From: Salmonella enterica subsp. diarizonae
Lineage (GTDB): Bacteria > Pseudomonadota > Gammaproteobacteria > Enterobacterales > Enterobacteriaceae
Assembly: GCF_008692785.1 (NCBI RefSeq)
Contig: NZ_VXJV01000005.1
Span: forward strand, 355,450 to 419,449
Direction of reading: 5' to 3'
Length of the DNA: 64,000 nt
Below, in pieces: positions 1 through 14,805 of this stretch. A model generated the notes under the pieces. The model was not told the DNA's origin, made no database searches, and saw nothing but the letters and a program-made list of their open reading frames with translations. The translations under genes and the position numbers were made by a program. Each line of letters starts with the position of its first letter. The first letter of the stretch is position 1.

Positions 1-424
1 GGCAATCGCTGAACGCGTCGAGTCGCGAGATAAAGCGCTCTACGCGCTGGGTAAAAGCCTGAAAACCCTCGCCATTGGTCGGAACCGCATTCTGCCAGTC
101 CGTACACCAGGCGGCATAGCTTTCGGCATCTTCATGGGTGAGGTCGCGGTGATGGCGCATTTCCCAGTCGCCGAAATACATCTCATTAAGCTCAGGTAAG
201 ATGTGTTGCGGCGCATCCCGGCCCTCCAGTACGAGCCGGGCGGTATGGCGCGCGCGCTCCAGTTCGCTGCATAACACCCTGTCAAATGGCGCGTGGCGCA
301 ATAAGGTATGTAGCGTTTTCGCCTGGCCAATCCCTTTTTCCGTTAACGGCGTTGGAGCATGTCCGCTATACAACCCGGCGACATTGGCCTCGGTTTCGCC
401 ATGACGCACCAGCCACAATCGCAT
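1..424 (-). CDS. cobC: alpha-ribazole-5'-phosphate phosphatase CobC (partial, 3' end outside window)
   Basis: This is the N-terminal 141 residues of a histidine phosphatase-fold enzyme. The start is the ATG at 424, giving MRLWLVRHGETEANVAGLYS, which carries the RHGE phosphohistidine motif at residues 7-10. A second conserved block, CSELERARHTA, follows near residue 50. CobC removes the 5'-phosphate from alpha-ribazole phosphate (or adenosylcobalamin phosphate) late in cobalamin nucleotide-loop assembly. The family is about 200 residues long, so roughly 60 residues lie outside the window. It is divergent from cobD, which strengthens the call. Nothing in the visible part is broken. Confidence 0.93.
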   Translation of the reverse strand, partial: MRLWLVRHGETEANVAGLYSGHAPTPLTEKGIGQAKTLHTLLRHAPFDRVLCSELERARHTARLVLEGRDAPQHILPELNEMYFGDWEMRHHRDLTHEDAESYAAWCTDWQNAVPTNGEGFQAFTQRVERFISRLDAFSDC

Positions 425-521
425 GGTATCCCTCATGATGGTTAAATGCGCAAAACATGATAATGGCCCTGATTGCGCAACGTTTTTTTCACTAAAATAG
501 CCTTTTTTGGCCGGAGGCATA

Positions 522-1616
522 ATGGCGTTATTCAACAGCGCGCATGGCGGTAACATTCGGGAAGCCGCGACGGTGTTGGGCATCTCGCCTGACCAGTTAC
601 TGGATTTTAGCGCAAACATTAATCCGCTGGGTATGCCTGTCAGCGTGAAACGCGCGCTTATCGACAATCTGGATTGCATTGAGCGCTACCCGGATGTCGA
701 TTATTTTCATTTGCACCAGGCGCTGGCGCGTCATCATCAGGTGCCGGCATCGTGGATACTGGCGGGAAATGGCGAGACGGAGTCAATCTTTACCGTGGCG
801 AGCGGCCTTAAACCGCGTCATGCGATGATTGTCACGCCAGGTTTCGCGGAGTATGGTCGGGCGCTGGCGCAAATTGGCTGTGAAATTCGTCGCTGGTCTC
901 TACGCGAAGCGGATGGCTGGCAACTTACCGATGCCATTCTTGAGGCGTTGACGCCCGATCTGGACTGCCTGTTTCTGTGTACGCCCAATAATCCTACCGG
1001 CCTGCTGCCGGAGCGTCAGTTATTGCAGGCCATTGCCGATCGCTGCAAATCGCTGAATATTCATCTGATCCTGGATGAAGCGTTTATCGATTTTATTCCG
1101 CATGAGACGGGCTTTATTCCTGTTCTTAAAGATAATCCGCATATCTGGGTGCTGCGTTCGCTGACCAAGTTTTATGCCATTCCCGGCCTGCGGCTGGGAT
1201 ATCTCGTCAACAGTGATGACGCGGCGGTGGCGCGGATGCGTCGCCAACAAATGCCGTGGTCGGTTAACGCGCTGGCGGCGCTTGCCGGTGAGGTAGCGTT
1301 ACAGGATAGCGCCTGGCAGCAGGCGACCTGGCGTTGGTTACGGGAGGAGGGCACCCGGTTTTATCAGGCGCTTTGTCAGATCCCGCTGTTGACGGTTTAT
1401 CCCGGGCGGGCGAACTATCTGTTGTTACGCTGTGAGCGAGAGGATATTGACCTGCAGCGACGGTTGCTGACGCAGCGGATTTTAATCCGTAGCTGCGCTA
1501 ACTATCCGGGGCTGGACAGCCGCTATTACCGCGTGGCGATACGCAGCGCTGCGCAAAACGAGCGTCTGCTGTCGGCGTTGCGCAATGTGCTTACCGGTAT
1601 AGCCCCTGCTGATTGA
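522..1616 (+). CDS. cobD: L-threonine-O-3-phosphate decarboxylase CobD
   Basis: A 364-residue PLP enzyme of aminotransferase fold I that makes (R)-1-amino-2-propanol O-2-phosphate, the linker of the cobalamin lower ligand. The PLP lysine is K216 in [10 protein letters not shown], and the substrate and PLP motifs TPNNPTG and DEAFIDF precede it. I chose the ATG at 522 because a clean GGAGG (513-517) sits just upstream; the in-frame TTG at 507 lies upstream of that site. It is divergent from cobC. Its 3' end overlaps the convergent nadD by 26 bp. The length matches Salmonella CobD. Confidence 0.96.
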   Translation: MALFNSAHGGNIREAATVLGISPDQLLDFSANINPLGMPVSVKRALIDNLDCIERYPDVDYFHLHQALARHHQVPASWILAGNGETESIFTVASGLKPRHAMIVTPGFAEYGRALAQIGCEIRRWSLREADGWQLTDAILEALTPDLDCLFLCTPNNPTGLLPERQLLQAIADRCKSLNIHLILDEAFIDFIPHETGFIPVLKDNPHIWVLRSLTKFYAIPGLRLGYLVNSDDAAVARMRRQQMPWSVNALAALAGEVALQDSAWQQATWRWLREEGTRFYQALCQIPLLTVYPGRANYLLLRCEREDIDLQRRLLTQRILIRSCANYPGLDSRYYRVAIRSAAQNERLLSALRNVLTGIAPAD

Positions 1617-2232
1617 TGTAGTTCAGCACGTTTTCTGGCAACAGATCGTCGCAGGATTCGCCTTTTTCCAGCCGTTCGCGGATGAGGGTCGCGGAAATAT
1701 TAAGCCAGGGCGTTTCCGCCAGGTAAATTTTACCGGCTGGCAACTGGTGCAGATCGTCCGGCGTATGGGTCAGATGCTGTTCCAGCCACTGTTGGTGTTG
1801 CGCCTGCGTCATTTCAAGCGGGTAGCCCGGACGACGACAAACGATCAGGTGAGTGTTATCGAGGATGGTGTCGTAATCATGCCAGGTGGGGAAGTTAAGC
1901 AGCGAGTCCTGGCCGATAATAAACGCCAGCGGCGCTTCGGGACCCTGTTCTTCGCGCCATTCTTTCAGCGTTTGCGCAGTGTAAGAGGGCGCGTTTCGCT
2001 GTAGCTCGCGTTCATCCAGCGTAAAAAGCGGCTTATCGGCGATAGCCAGCTCCAGCATATATTTACGCTGCGCGCTGGAGGCTTCCGGCTGGGGGCGATG
2101 CGGCGGCACATTGTTAGGCATAATAATCACCCGCGATAAGCCGATCAGATTCGCCAGCGTTTCAACAGGTTTAAGATGTCCATAATGCACCGGATCAAAG
2201 GTGCCGCCGAATAAAGCCTGTAACGATTTCAT
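1591..2232 (-). CDS. nadD: nicotinate-nucleotide adenylyltransferase NadD
   Basis: A 213-residue cytoplasmic enzyme that adenylates nicotinate mononucleotide to deamido-NAD, a step common to de novo and salvage NAD synthesis. It shows the nucleotidyltransferase motif [11 protein letters not shown] at residues 8-18 and the C-terminal [10 protein letters not shown] block. The start is the ATG at 2232 ([10 protein letters not shown]), which restores the family length; an upstream extension in frame would overlap holA. It starts 1 nt after the holA stop, so the two are probably translated together from one message (lptE-holA-nadD). It overlaps cobD tail to tail. Confidence 0.96.
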   Translation of the reverse strand: MKSLQALFGGTFDPVHYGHLKPVETLANLIGLSRVIIMPNNVPPHRPQPEASSAQRKYMLELAIADKPLFTLDERELQRNAPSYTAQTLKEWREEQGPEAPLAFIIGQDSLLNFPTWHDYDTILDNTHLIVCRRPGYPLEMTQAQHQQWLEQHLTHTPDDLHQLPAGKIYLAETPWLNISATLIRERLEKGESCDDLLPENVLNYINQQGLYR

Positions 2233-2233
2233 A

Positions 2234-3264
2234 TCACCCATCAATAAATACGTCTGCCAGCGCCTTATGGCAAAGCAGGAGCGATAGCCCTTCAAGCTCT
2301 GCCCATACTGACTGACCATAATCCTGTTTGAGCGTAATTTCCGTACGCGTCAGTAACTGCACGGCCTGTCGAAGCTGTGTAGGATGGAGACGCTGCAACG
2401 CGTCGCCGATCATGGGGCGACGGTTTTGCCAGACCCGGTGTTTATCAAACAGCGTGCGTAACGGCGTATGGGCGGACTGACGTTTGAGATTTACCAGCAG
2501 CAGCAGCTCTCGCTGGAGCGTACGCAGTAGAATGACCGGCTCGCTGCCTTCAAGGCGTAGCTGTTGCAGGATATGCAGCGCGCGTTTGCTTTTCCCCATC
2601 AGTAACGCATCCACCCAGTGGAAAGGGGTAAAGTGGGCGGCGTCATTGACGGCCTGCTCCACGCGAGGAAGCGTTAACTTACCGTCAGGCCAAAGCAGCG
2701 ACAGTCGTTCAAGCGCCTGTGCCAGCGCCAACAGATTGCCCTCATAGCAATAGCACAGCAGTTGGTTCGCGGCGTCATCCAGTTGCAAATTCTGCGCTTT
2801 CGCTCTGGCGGCAACCCAGCGGGGAAGTTGCGCCTGTTCCGGCGTCTGACAACTGACCTGAACGCTCCGGTCTGCCAGTGCGGTATACCAGGCGGCGTTT
2901 TCCTGCGCTTTGGTGAGCTTGTTTCCGCGCACTATTAACAACAGGTCGTCATGCAGTAGGCCGCTCAGCGTGGCGAGTTGCTCATTCATTGCCGCGTTAG
3001 GCCCGTTTTCCGGCAGTTGCAGCACCAGCGTTTGACGGCTGGCGAACAGGCTCATCGCCTGGCAGAGTGAGAAAAGCGATCCCCAGTCGGTACTGGGATC
3101 GAGAGTAAAAGCGTGGTGCTCTTCGAATCCTTGCGATGCAGCCGCCAGACGAATAGCGTCCTGGCTTTCCTGCAATAGCAGCGGATCGTTGCCCAATAGC
3201 AGATATGCCGCGCGCAGCCCTTCTTTGAGCTGCGCGCGGAGTTGTTCAGGATATAACCTGATCA

Positions 3265-3265
<1 letters not shown>
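2234..3265 (-). CDS. holA: DNA polymerase III delta subunit HolA
   Basis: A 343-residue AAA+-related clamp-loader subunit. Delta opens the beta sliding clamp so that it can be loaded at primed sites. The length and sequence, from [13 protein letters not shown] to the C-terminal helical collar region, match the family throughout. As expected for delta, no functional P-loop is seen. The start codon overlaps the lptE stop by one base (TAATG), so translation is likely coupled. The order lptE-holA-nadD is the usual enterobacterial one. Confidence 0.96.
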
Positions 3266-6452
<3,187 letters not shown>

Positions 6453-6601
6453 GGCAGCCAGTAGTCCTGTTTTCAATACAGCTACAAATGTAGCTTTAGA
6501 GGTGGTGTTTAGATCCGCATAGCATAGCCCAAACGCCCGCGCCAAAACAGGGGTTAGCACATTTGTCGCGTCTGGCGCGCATGAAGCGATGATGCAAAAT
6601 G

Positions 6602-6617
6602 TGGCACGACTGCAGCA
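6602..6617 (+). promoter_or_regulatory. sigma54 (-24/-12) promoter-like sequence
   Basis: The bases TGGCACG-ACTG-CAGCA fit the sigma54 pattern TGGCACG-N4-TTGCW. The essential GG (6603-6604) and GC (6615-6616) are at the right spacing; only the TT of the -12 block differs. It points towards the SAF-domain remnant at 6740. It is inferred to be the promoter left behind by a lost operon. Confidence 0.5.
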
Positions 6618-6739
6618 AATTGCCGTATTTCCTTCCGCCATCTGGCAAATCACTCAAAATAAAATCATATAAAACAGCCTGTTAAAAAATAACATGCCTG
6701 TTGATTAGGGAAAGCAGGACTATAGCAAAGGAGTGACCC

Positions 6740-6931
6740 GTGAAAAAAAATACGGTAATGATTCACCCTTAAGATGGCGTTGTGACGACTATCATGGCGC
6801 TCAAGGCTGACGAAACCGCCACGATGTTTATTGATGAACGCGTGATAAGCGCTGTGTTACGTCAGGACGTGCCGTTTGGCCATAAATTCGCAATCTGCGA
6901 TGTGCCTTTTCATGGCGAAGTTTATAAATAG
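6740..6931 (+). pseudogene. SAF-domain (UxaA-family hydrolase small subunit-like) gene remnant with an in-frame stop
   Basis: A GTG at 6740 follows a good AAGGAG site (6728-6733). Ten codons in, the frame hits TAA (6770-6772), then stays open for 52 codons to TAG at 6929. The downstream translation (DGVVTTIMALKADETATM, then VPFGHKFAICDV) resembles the small SAF-domain subunit or N-terminal domain of altronate/galactarate dehydratase-type enzymes. The family assignment rests on remembered motif similarity. From general knowledge of Salmonella I expect a sugar-acid hydrolase operon and its sigma54 activator at this site in some serovars; here only this fragment is left before ybeL. Confidence 0.6.
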
Positions 6932-7063
6932 GGCGAATCAGGCAGGGGGTAGGCGATGCGCGTCAGCCTGACAAGAATTTACAGACTCTGTGGGCAGTCT
7001 TGCAAAGCGTAACGTAAATAAGGTCTATTATTATAGGCAGTTAACGATCCGGGAGACGAAGTG

Positions 7064-7537
7064 ATGAATAAAGTTGCTCAGTATTACCGTGAACTGGTGG
7101 CTTCATTAAGCGAGCGTTTACGCAATGGCGAGCGCGACATTGATGCGCTGGTGGAGCAGGCGCGCCAGCGTGTGATGCAAACAGGGGAGTTAACGCGAAC
7201 CGAAGTAGACGAACTGACGCGCGCCGTCAGACGCGATCTGGAAGAGTTCGCCATGAGCTACGAAGAGAGTCAGGACGACAGCGTCTTTATGCGGGTCATT
7301 AAAGAGAGTCTGTGGCAGGAGCTGGCGGATATTACCGATAAAACCCAGCTGGAGTGGCGTGAGGTTTTTCAGGATCTCAATCACCATGGGGTTTATCACA
7401 GCGGAGAGGTAGTGGGGCTGGGCAATCTGGTATGCGAGAAGTGCCACTTCCATTTAGCGGTTTATACGCCGGATGTGCTGCCGCTGTGCCCGAAATGCGG
7501 TCATGACCAGTTTCAGAGAAGACCGTTTGAGCCGTGA
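7064..7537 (+). CDS. ybeL: zinc-ribbon protein YbeL
   Basis: A 157-residue conserved protein of unknown function (DUF1451 family). The N-terminal two thirds are charged and probably helical or coiled-coil. The C-terminus holds a zinc ribbon with two CxxC knuckles, CEKC and CPKC, about 25 residues apart. I chose the ATG at 7064; a GTG lies one codon before it. It stands alone, between the decayed region and rihA, and is followed by a REP element. No enzymatic motif is visible, so no function is assigned. Confidence 0.9.
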   Translation: MNKVAQYYRELVASLSERLRNGERDIDALVEQARQRVMQTGELTRTEVDELTRAVRRDLEEFAMSYEESQDDSVFMRVIKESLWQELADITDKTQLEWREVFQDLNHHGVYHSGEVVGLGNLVCEKCHFHLAVYTPDVLPLCPKCGHDQFQRRPFEP

Positions 7538-7546
7538 GTGGAAGAG

Positions 7547-7618
7547 CGCCGGTGCGTCTTATCCGGCCTACCAAAAATCGTTCACGTAGGCCGGATATGG
7601 CGAAGCTGCCATCCGGCA
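7547..7618. repeat. REP/BIME element
   Basis: Two inverted copies of the GCC(G/T)GATG-type REP unit (TTATCCGGCCTAC and GTAGGCCGGATA, then GCCATCCGGC) lie between the convergent ybeL and rihA. Such elements act as mRNA stabilisers or gyrase-binding sites. Confidence 0.8.
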
Positions 7619-7622
7619 AATA

Positions 7623-8558
7623 TTACGCGTAAAACTTCAGCCGCTCAGCCAGCAGATCGACAAATCCTTGCCGGTCGACATCGACCATCACCATGGCGTT
7701 AGGTTTATTCCCGGTCAGGAAATAATAATCCACCACCGTCATTCCCTGAGTATATTTTCCCTGCGTTTCGACGCCGACCCAGCGTTCAATCGTCGTGAAA
7801 AGCTCTGGTTTTAATAGCCAGGCTATCGTACACGGATCGTGCAGCGGCGCGCCGACAAATCCCCATTTTTCGTCTTTGTGATATTCAAAGAAGAAGTCGA
7901 GTAGTTCAGCCACGATCGTCGAAATTGGATTGCCGATGTCGCGGAAACGCTCGATATCGGCGGCGTGAATCTGCGCCTTATGGGTGACGTCCAGCCCGGC
8001 CATCACCACCGGAATGCCTGACTGGAAGACAATTTCGGCGGCCTCCGGGTCGACGTAAATATTAAATTCCGCAGCGGGTGTCCAGTTACCCAGCGCCATC
8101 GCGCCGCCCATGATCACAATGCGGGCGATTTTCGTATGCAGTTCAGGATGGCTATTCAGCAGCAGCGCCACGTTGGTCTGTGGGCCAGTGGAGACGATGG
8201 TGACTGGCTGTGAGCTTTCGCGCAGTGTTTTTGCCATCAGCTCAACGGCAGTGCCGCTTTGCGGGGCGAATGACGGCTCGGGCAGCGCCGGGCCGTCAAG
8301 ACCGCTTTCGCCGTGAACGTTATCGGCGATAATCAGTTCGCGCATGAGAGGTTTCACCGCGCCGCCCGCCACTGGAATATCCGGGCGTTTGAGCAGCGTC
8401 AGCATCCGCAGTACGTTGCGCAGGGTCTTCTCCGGCGTCTGGTTGCCGGCGGAAGAGGTGATCGCTTTCACTTCCAGTTCAGGGGAGGCGAGGGCGAGAA
8501 CGAGGGCGATCGCGTCATCATGACCCGGATCGCAATCAATAATAATGGGCAGTGCCAT
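7623..8558 (-). CDS. rihA: pyrimidine-specific ribonucleoside hydrolase RihA
   Basis: A 311-residue nucleoside hydrolase that splits cytidine and uridine to base and ribose. The calcium-binding signature DCDPGHDD is at residues 8-15, and the ribose-binding HDP motif ([11 protein letters not shown]) is near residue 240. The ATG at 8558 ([10 protein letters not shown]) gives the exact family length; upstream codons in frame are not conserved. It lies downstream of gltL on the same strand, about 115 bp away, and may have its own promoter. Confidence 0.95.
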   Translation of the reverse strand: MALPIIIDCDPGHDDAIALVLALASPELEVKAITSSAGNQTPEKTLRNVLRMLTLLKRPDIPVAGGAVKPLMRELIIADNVHGESGLDGPALPEPSFAPQSGTAVELMAKTLRESSQPVTIVSTGPQTNVALLLNSHPELHTKIARIVIMGGAMALGNWTPAAEFNIYVDPEAAEIVFQSGIPVVMAGLDVTHKAQIHAADIERFRDIGNPISTIVAELLDFFFEYHKDEKWGFVGAPLHDPCTIAWLLKPELFTTIERWVGVETQGKYTQGMTVVDYYFLTGNKPNAMVMVDVDRQGFVDLLAERLKFYA

Positions 8559-8674
8559 TATGGCTCCTTGTAAGTGGTACTTTGTGACAAGGTTAACGCT
8601 CGGCTGGATACGTTTCGAGAAGCGAAGAGGTAAAGCGTGAGATAGCGCGCACTCTGACATGCGCGCCGGGAAAA

Positions 8675-9400
8675 TTAGTGCAGGATTTTCGCAAGGAAAT
8701 CTTTTGCGCGATCGGAACTGGGGTTAGCGAAGAACTCCTCTTTTGGCGAATCTTCGACGATTTTTCCTTCATCCATAAAGATTACCCGGTTAGCCACTTT
8801 ACGGGCAAAACCCATTTCGTGCGTCACTACCATCATGGTCATGCCTTCATGGGCCAGTTCGACCATGACGTCCAGCACCTCGTTGATCATTTCCGGATCG
8901 AGCGCGGAAGTAGGTTCATCGAATAACATGGCAATGGGGTCCATACACAGCGCGCGGGCAATCGCCACGCGCTGCTGCTGACCGCCGGAAAGCTGGGCGG
9001 GATATTTATTGGCGTGCGCCGAGAGCCCAACGCGCTCCAGCAGCTTGAGCCCTTTATCGCGGGCGGCGGCCTTATCGCGTTTCAGCACTTTCACCTGCGC
9101 CAGCGTCAGGTTTTCGATGATCGACAGGTGGGGAAACAGCTCGAAGTGCTGGAATACCATGCCCACGCGGGAACGCAGTTTCGCCAGGTCGGTTTTTTTG
9201 TCGTTCACAATAATGCCGTTAACGGTAATTTCGCCTTTTTGCACCGGTTCCAGACCGTTGACGGTCTTAATCAGCGTGGATTTACCGGAACCCGATGGCC
9301 CGCAGACTACCACCACTTCGCCTTTTTTCACTTCTGTTGAACAATCGGTCAGCACCTGAAAGTGACCATACCATTTTGAAACATTTTTCAGGGTAATCAT
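8675..9400 (-). CDS. gltL: glutamate/aspartate ABC importer, ATP-binding subunit GltL
   Basis: A 241-residue ABC ATPase. Walker A is GPSGSGKST at residues 34-42, the ABC signature is [14 protein letters not shown], Walker B is [13 protein letters not shown], and the H-loop histidine is in VVTHEMG. It powers import of L-glutamate and L-aspartate through GltJK. Its start overlaps the gltK stop by one base, so it is the last gene of gltIJKL. Confidence 0.96.
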   Translation of the reverse strand: MITLKNVSKWYGHFQVLTDCSTEVKKGEVVVVCGPSGSGKSTLIKTVNGLEPVQKGEITVNGIIVNDKKTDLAKLRSRVGMVFQHFELFPHLSIIENLTLAQVKVLKRDKAAARDKGLKLLERVGLSAHANKYPAQLSGGQQQRVAIARALCMDPIAMLFDEPTSALDPEMINEVLDVMVELAHEGMTMMVVTHEMGFARKVANRVIFMDEGKIVEDSPKEEFFANPSSDRAKDFLAKILH

Positions 9401-10074
9401 TAAACTGTCCTTTTCTTCAAATAGCTGACCAGCAACGACGCGCTCAGGCTGATAACAAAATAAACGGCGCCGGCGAACAGAATCATTTCGACCTGAGTAC
9501 CGTCACGCTCGCCGATAGTAGACGCGGTGCGGAAGAAGTCCGCCAGGCTTAGTACATAAACTAAAGAGGTGTCCTGAAATAGCACAATGCCCTGCGTAAG
9601 CAACAGCGGCACCATCGCCCGAAACGCCTGCGGCAGAATAATTAGCTTCATCGACTGCCAGTGGGTCATCCCCAGCGCCAGCGCCGCGCTGGACTGCCCG
9701 CGGGAAATACTTTGAATACCGGCGCGAATAATCTCGGAATAGTAGGCCGCTTCAAACATGGAGAATGCCACCATCGCGGAGATCAGGCGGATATCGGTTT
9801 TCGGCGATAGCCCCAGCACGTTTTGCAGAAAGCCGGGTACAATCAGATAGAACCACAGTAAGACCATGACCAACGGGATGGAACGGAAAACGTTAACATA
9901 CGCTTTAGCAAACCAGGCGATGGGGGCAAAGCTTGAGAGGCGCATGACGGCCAGAATGGTTCCCCAGACTATCCCCACGACAACGGCGGTGACGGTGATC
10001 TTCAGCGTGATGACCAACCCGGCCAGCAGGTAAGGCAGTGAGGGGATAATCGAACTCCAGTCAAATTCGTACAT
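9400..10074 (-). CDS. gltK: glutamate/aspartate ABC importer, permease GltK
   Basis: A 224-residue inner-membrane permease of the polar amino-acid (HisMQ) family with about five transmembrane helices. The EAA coupling loop that meets GltL is visible as [22 protein letters not shown]. It pairs with GltJ to form the channel. It overlaps gltJ and gltL by a single base at each end, typical of coupled translation. Confidence 0.96.
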   Translation of the reverse strand: MYEFDWSSIIPSLPYLLAGLVITLKITVTAVVVGIVWGTILAVMRLSSFAPIAWFAKAYVNVFRSIPLVMVLLWFYLIVPGFLQNVLGLSPKTDIRLISAMVAFSMFEAAYYSEIIRAGIQSISRGQSSAALALGMTHWQSMKLIILPQAFRAMVPLLLTQGIVLFQDTSLVYVLSLADFFRTASTIGERDGTQVEMILFAGAVYFVISLSASLLVSYLKKRTV

Positions 10075-10814
10075 TATTTGCTCCCCACGTTGCCCGGCAG
10101 GCGGACTTTGCGTTCAACCAGGCTCATGACCAGCATGATAACGGCGTTAATCAGCACATAGGCCAGCGTAATGGCGGTGAAGGATTCCCAGGCGTGCGCC
10201 GAGTAATCCAACAGTTTGCCTGCCTGCGCCGCCATATCCACCAGACCGATGGTTGAGGCGATAGCTGAGTTTTTCACCAGATTCATCATCTCTGACGTCA
10301 TTGGCGGCACAATAACGCGATAGGCATTCGGCAGCAGGACATAGCGATAAGCCTGCGGCAGCGTTAGCCCCATCGCCAGCGCCGCGTTCTTCTGTCCGCG
10401 AGGCAGAGACTGAATAGCGGCGCGCACCTGTTCGCAAACGCGGGCGGCGGTAAACAGTCCCAGACAGATCATTGAGGAGAGGAAAAACTGAATATTGGGA
10501 TCGAGTTCCGCCTTAAACCACATGCCAAGATCTTCCGGCAACAGTTCAGGCACCACCAGGTACCAGGTGAAGAATTGCACGATCAGTGGCACGTTACGGA
10601 ACAGTTCTACGTACAATGTGCCCAGTCCGGAGAGGAAACGGTTGGGAACGGTACGTAAAATGCCGAAAATAGATCCTACCAGGAAAGCGATAATCCAGGC
10701 GGTAATCGAAAGGGCTACGGTGACCTGAAAACCACTCCATAGCCAGCCAAGATAGGTGGTGTTGCCGAAGGGGGCTTCTTGTAAAAAAATACCCCAGTTC
10801 CAGTCTATTGACAT
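10074..10814 (-). CDS. gltJ: glutamate/aspartate ABC importer, permease GltJ
   Basis: A 246-residue HisMQ-family permease with several hydrophobic helices and the EAA loop [20 protein letters not shown]. It is the partner of GltK. It is separated from gltI by 160 bp that contain the processed sRNA SroC and its terminator-like hairpin, so expression of gltJKL relative to gltI probably depends on read-through. Confidence 0.96.
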   Translation of the reverse strand: MSIDWNWGIFLQEAPFGNTTYLGWLWSGFQVTVALSITAWIIAFLVGSIFGILRTVPNRFLSGLGTLYVELFRNVPLIVQFFTWYLVVPELLPEDLGMWFKAELDPNIQFFLSSMICLGLFTAARVCEQVRAAIQSLPRGQKNAALAMGLTLPQAYRYVLLPNAYRVIVPPMTSEMMNLVKNSAIASTIGLVDMAAQAGKLLDYSAHAWESFTAITLAYVLINAVIMLVMSLVERKVRLPGNVGSK

Positions 10815-10825
10815 ACATCTACTCC

Positions 10826-10985
10826 GAAAAAAAAGGGTAGCAGCGCTACCCTCGAAGATTGTTGCCCGGCGATTTGCGGTTTCAGGCCCGATGGGGAACG
10901 ACCATTAGGCTTATAGTCTGTCCGTGCTGAGCGACAATCGAGAGGACAGGAGGTCCCGCCCCATTTAGTTTTAGTTAGTTAAGCG
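10826..10985 (-). ncRNA. sroC: SroC small RNA (gltI-gltJ intergenic)
   Basis: The gltI-gltJ gap is where SroC is known in Salmonella and E. coli: an RNase E-processed, Hfq-binding RNA that sponges GcvB. The 3' end is clear, with a hairpin GGGTAGC-AGC-GCTACCC (10835-10851) followed by an eight-T run on the minus strand. The 5' boundary near the gltI stop is inferred from the known size of about 150-160 nt. GcvB represses gltI, so the RNA feeds back on its own operon. Confidence 0.75.
10827..10851 (-). terminator. intrinsic terminator between gltI and gltJ (SroC 3' end)
   Basis: A perfect 7-bp stem (GGGTAGC/GCTACCC) with a three-base loop is followed by eight Ts in the gltI direction. It would limit transcription into gltJKL. 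Confidence 0.85.
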
Positions 10986-11883
10986 CTTTATCATTCGGTG
11001 CTTTGAACAGGGCTTTCATCTCGTCAGACAACTCGAAATTCATGTTCAGATTTTTCGGGGGGATCGGATTTTTAAACCACTTATCAAACCACTTCGCCGC
11101 TTCGCCGGAGGTTTGCGCCTGGGCGATAGTGTCATCCATTAACTTTTTGAATTGCGGATCGTTTTTACGCAGCATACAGCCGTAGGCTTCCTGGGACTGC
11201 GGTTTACCGACAATCTCCCAGTTATCCGGTTTCTTCGCTTTGGCGCGCTCGCCGGCCAGCAACGCGTCATCCATCATAAAGGCGACAGCGCGACCGCTTT
11301 CCAGGGTGCGGAACGAGTCACCGTGGTCTTTCGCGCTAATAATGCGCATATCCATCTTTTGCTCTTCGTTAAGCTTATGCAGCAGAATTTCAGAGGTCGT
11401 CCCGGAGGTTACGACGACCGCTTTCCCTTTCAGGTCCGGGAAATCTTTAATATCGCCGCCTTTTTTAGTCAGCAGTCGCGTGCCGACGACGAAAATCGTA
11501 TCGGAGAAGGCAGCCTGTTTCTGGCGTTCAAGGTTATTAGTCGTTGAACCGCATTCAAAATCGAACGTTCCGTTTTGCAACAGCGGAATACGGTTTTGCG
11601 AGGTGATCGGGATCAGCTTCACCTGCAGATCGGGCTTGTTAAGTTTCTTTTTTACCGCTTCCACAATGGCGTTGGAGTAGTCCTGGGAATAGCCGACCAC
11701 TTTCTGCTGGTTGTCGTAATAAGAAAAGGGCACAGATGATTCGCGATGCCCGACGACGATCACGCCATTTTTAGCGATCTTATCCAGGGTGCTACCAGCG
11801 GCAGGGGCGCTATCTTCTGCGTGCGCAAGGCCCGCAGACAGTCCCATGACCAGCATTGCTGTGGTTAGCTTACGTAATTGCAT
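10975..11883 (-). CDS. gltI: glutamate/aspartate periplasmic binding protein GltI
   Basis: A 302-residue periplasmic solute-binding protein of the amino-acid (SBP_bac_3) family. The first 22 residues form a Sec signal peptide ending AHA, followed by EDSAPAAGS. The ATG at 11883 (MQLRKLTTAM) is preceded by an AGGAG-like site; an in-frame upstream start would add six residues. It is the first gene of gltIJKL. Two controls are visible upstream: a sigma54 promoter and a C/A-rich GcvB-type target just before the start codon. Confidence 0.96.
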   Translation of the reverse strand: MQLRKLTTAMLVMGLSAGLAHAEDSAPAAGSTLDKIAKNGVIVVGHRESSVPFSYYDNQQKVVGYSQDYSNAIVEAVKKKLNKPDLQVKLIPITSQNRIPLLQNGTFDFECGSTTNNLERQKQAAFSDTIFVVGTRLLTKKGGDIKDFPDLKGKAVVVTSGTTSEILLHKLNEEQKMDMRIISAKDHGDSFRTLESGRAVAFMMDDALLAGERAKAKKPDNWEIVGKPQSQEAYGCMLRKNDPQFKKLMDDTIAQAQTSGEAAKWFDKWFKNPIPPKNLNMNFELSDEMKALFKAPNDKALN

Positions 11884-11924
11884 ATCCAACTCCTTTATCA
11901 TCTGCGCCGTCGACGCATTGATAG

Positions 11925-11944
11925 CTATTGTGATGTTGTTATTG
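11925..11944 (-). promoter_or_regulatory. C/A-rich GcvB pairing region in the gltI leader
   Basis: On the minus strand this reads AATAACAACATCACAATAG, about 42-61 nt before the gltI start. GcvB is known to silence gltI through a C/A-rich leader element. The identification rests on composition and position. Confidence 0.55.
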
Positions 11945-12044
11945 CCTGCAACTTGCGCGTGCAGTGTTATATGTGTTTGTTAACATTTAGTGTGGCTTGT
12001 TGTAAATATTTTGCTGCGATATTGTTTATTTTTGCGAAGTGCGC

Positions 12045-12061
12045 CGCACCGTTCAGAGGCA
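12045..12061 (-). promoter_or_regulatory. degenerate NtrC-like site in the gltI leader
   Basis: The sequence CGCACC-GTTCA-GAGGCA shares the 11-base core GCACCGTTCAG with the better site at 12074, whose start is 29 bp away. Judged against TGCACC-N5-GGTGCA it is a weak second copy. Confidence 0.35.
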
Positions 12062-12073
12062 AAAATCCTACAT

Positions 12074-12090
12074 TGCACCGTTCAGGTGCT
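12074..12090 (-). promoter_or_regulatory. NtrC-binding-site-like palindrome upstream of gltI
   Basis: TGCACC-GTTCA-GGTGCT matches the NtrC consensus TGCACY-N5-GGTGCA at all but the last base. It lies between the sigma54 promoter (12158-12173) and gltI, that is, inside the predicted leader. Confidence 0.55.
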
Positions 12091-12157
12091 ACCGACGATC
12101 GATTTTGGTGCGACCCGGTTGCACAAGCAGCCCGAACAGGTTTGTCATGTATAACAA

Positions 12158-12173
12158 AGCAATAGACGTGCCA
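12158..12173 (-). promoter_or_regulatory. sigma54 promoter of gltIJKL
   Basis: On the minus strand TGGCACG-TCTA-TTGCT is a perfect match to the sigma54 consensus TGGCACG-N4-TTGCW. Transcription would start near 12147, giving a leader of about 264 nt. gltI is a recognised sigma54-dependent, nitrogen-controlled gene in Salmonella, which fits. Confidence 0.8.
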
Positions 12174-12196
12174 GAATAGGGTAAAAGGGGGATTTC

Positions 12197-12230
12197 CAGG
12201 CCGGATAAGCGAAGCGCCATCCGGCCTGGG
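12197..12230. repeat. REP element
   Basis: One REP unit (CCAGGCCGGATAAGC then GCGCCATCCGGCCTGG) forms a hairpin just after the lnt stop. The rest of the lnt-gltI gap (11884-12236) holds the gltI control sites listed separately. Confidence 0.8.
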
Positions 12231-12236
12231 GAGAGA

Positions 12237-14673
<2,437 letters not shown>

Positions 14674-14749
14674 GGCGTCGTATGGGTTCTCATGTTAGTT
14701 AATGTGTTGCACATGCGCGTAAATTCAGCACATGGCGGTGTGATACAGG

Positions 14750-14790
14750 TAGGCCGGAGCATCAGGCATTGTGCCGGATGCTCCGGCCTG
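14750..14790. repeat. REP hairpin between ybeY and corC
   Basis: A long stem, AGGCCGGAGCATC and GATGCTCCGGCCT, flanks a short loop. It lies within the same transcription unit and could adjust relative expression of the downstream corC-lnt. Confidence 0.8.
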
Positions 14791-14805
14791 CAAGATTTCG
14801 GCATC

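Noticed and set aside
11941..11965. TGCAAC...GTGCA in the gltI leader as a second sigma54 promoter
   Set aside because: The GC-GG spacing is wrong; the match at 12158-12173 is perfect.
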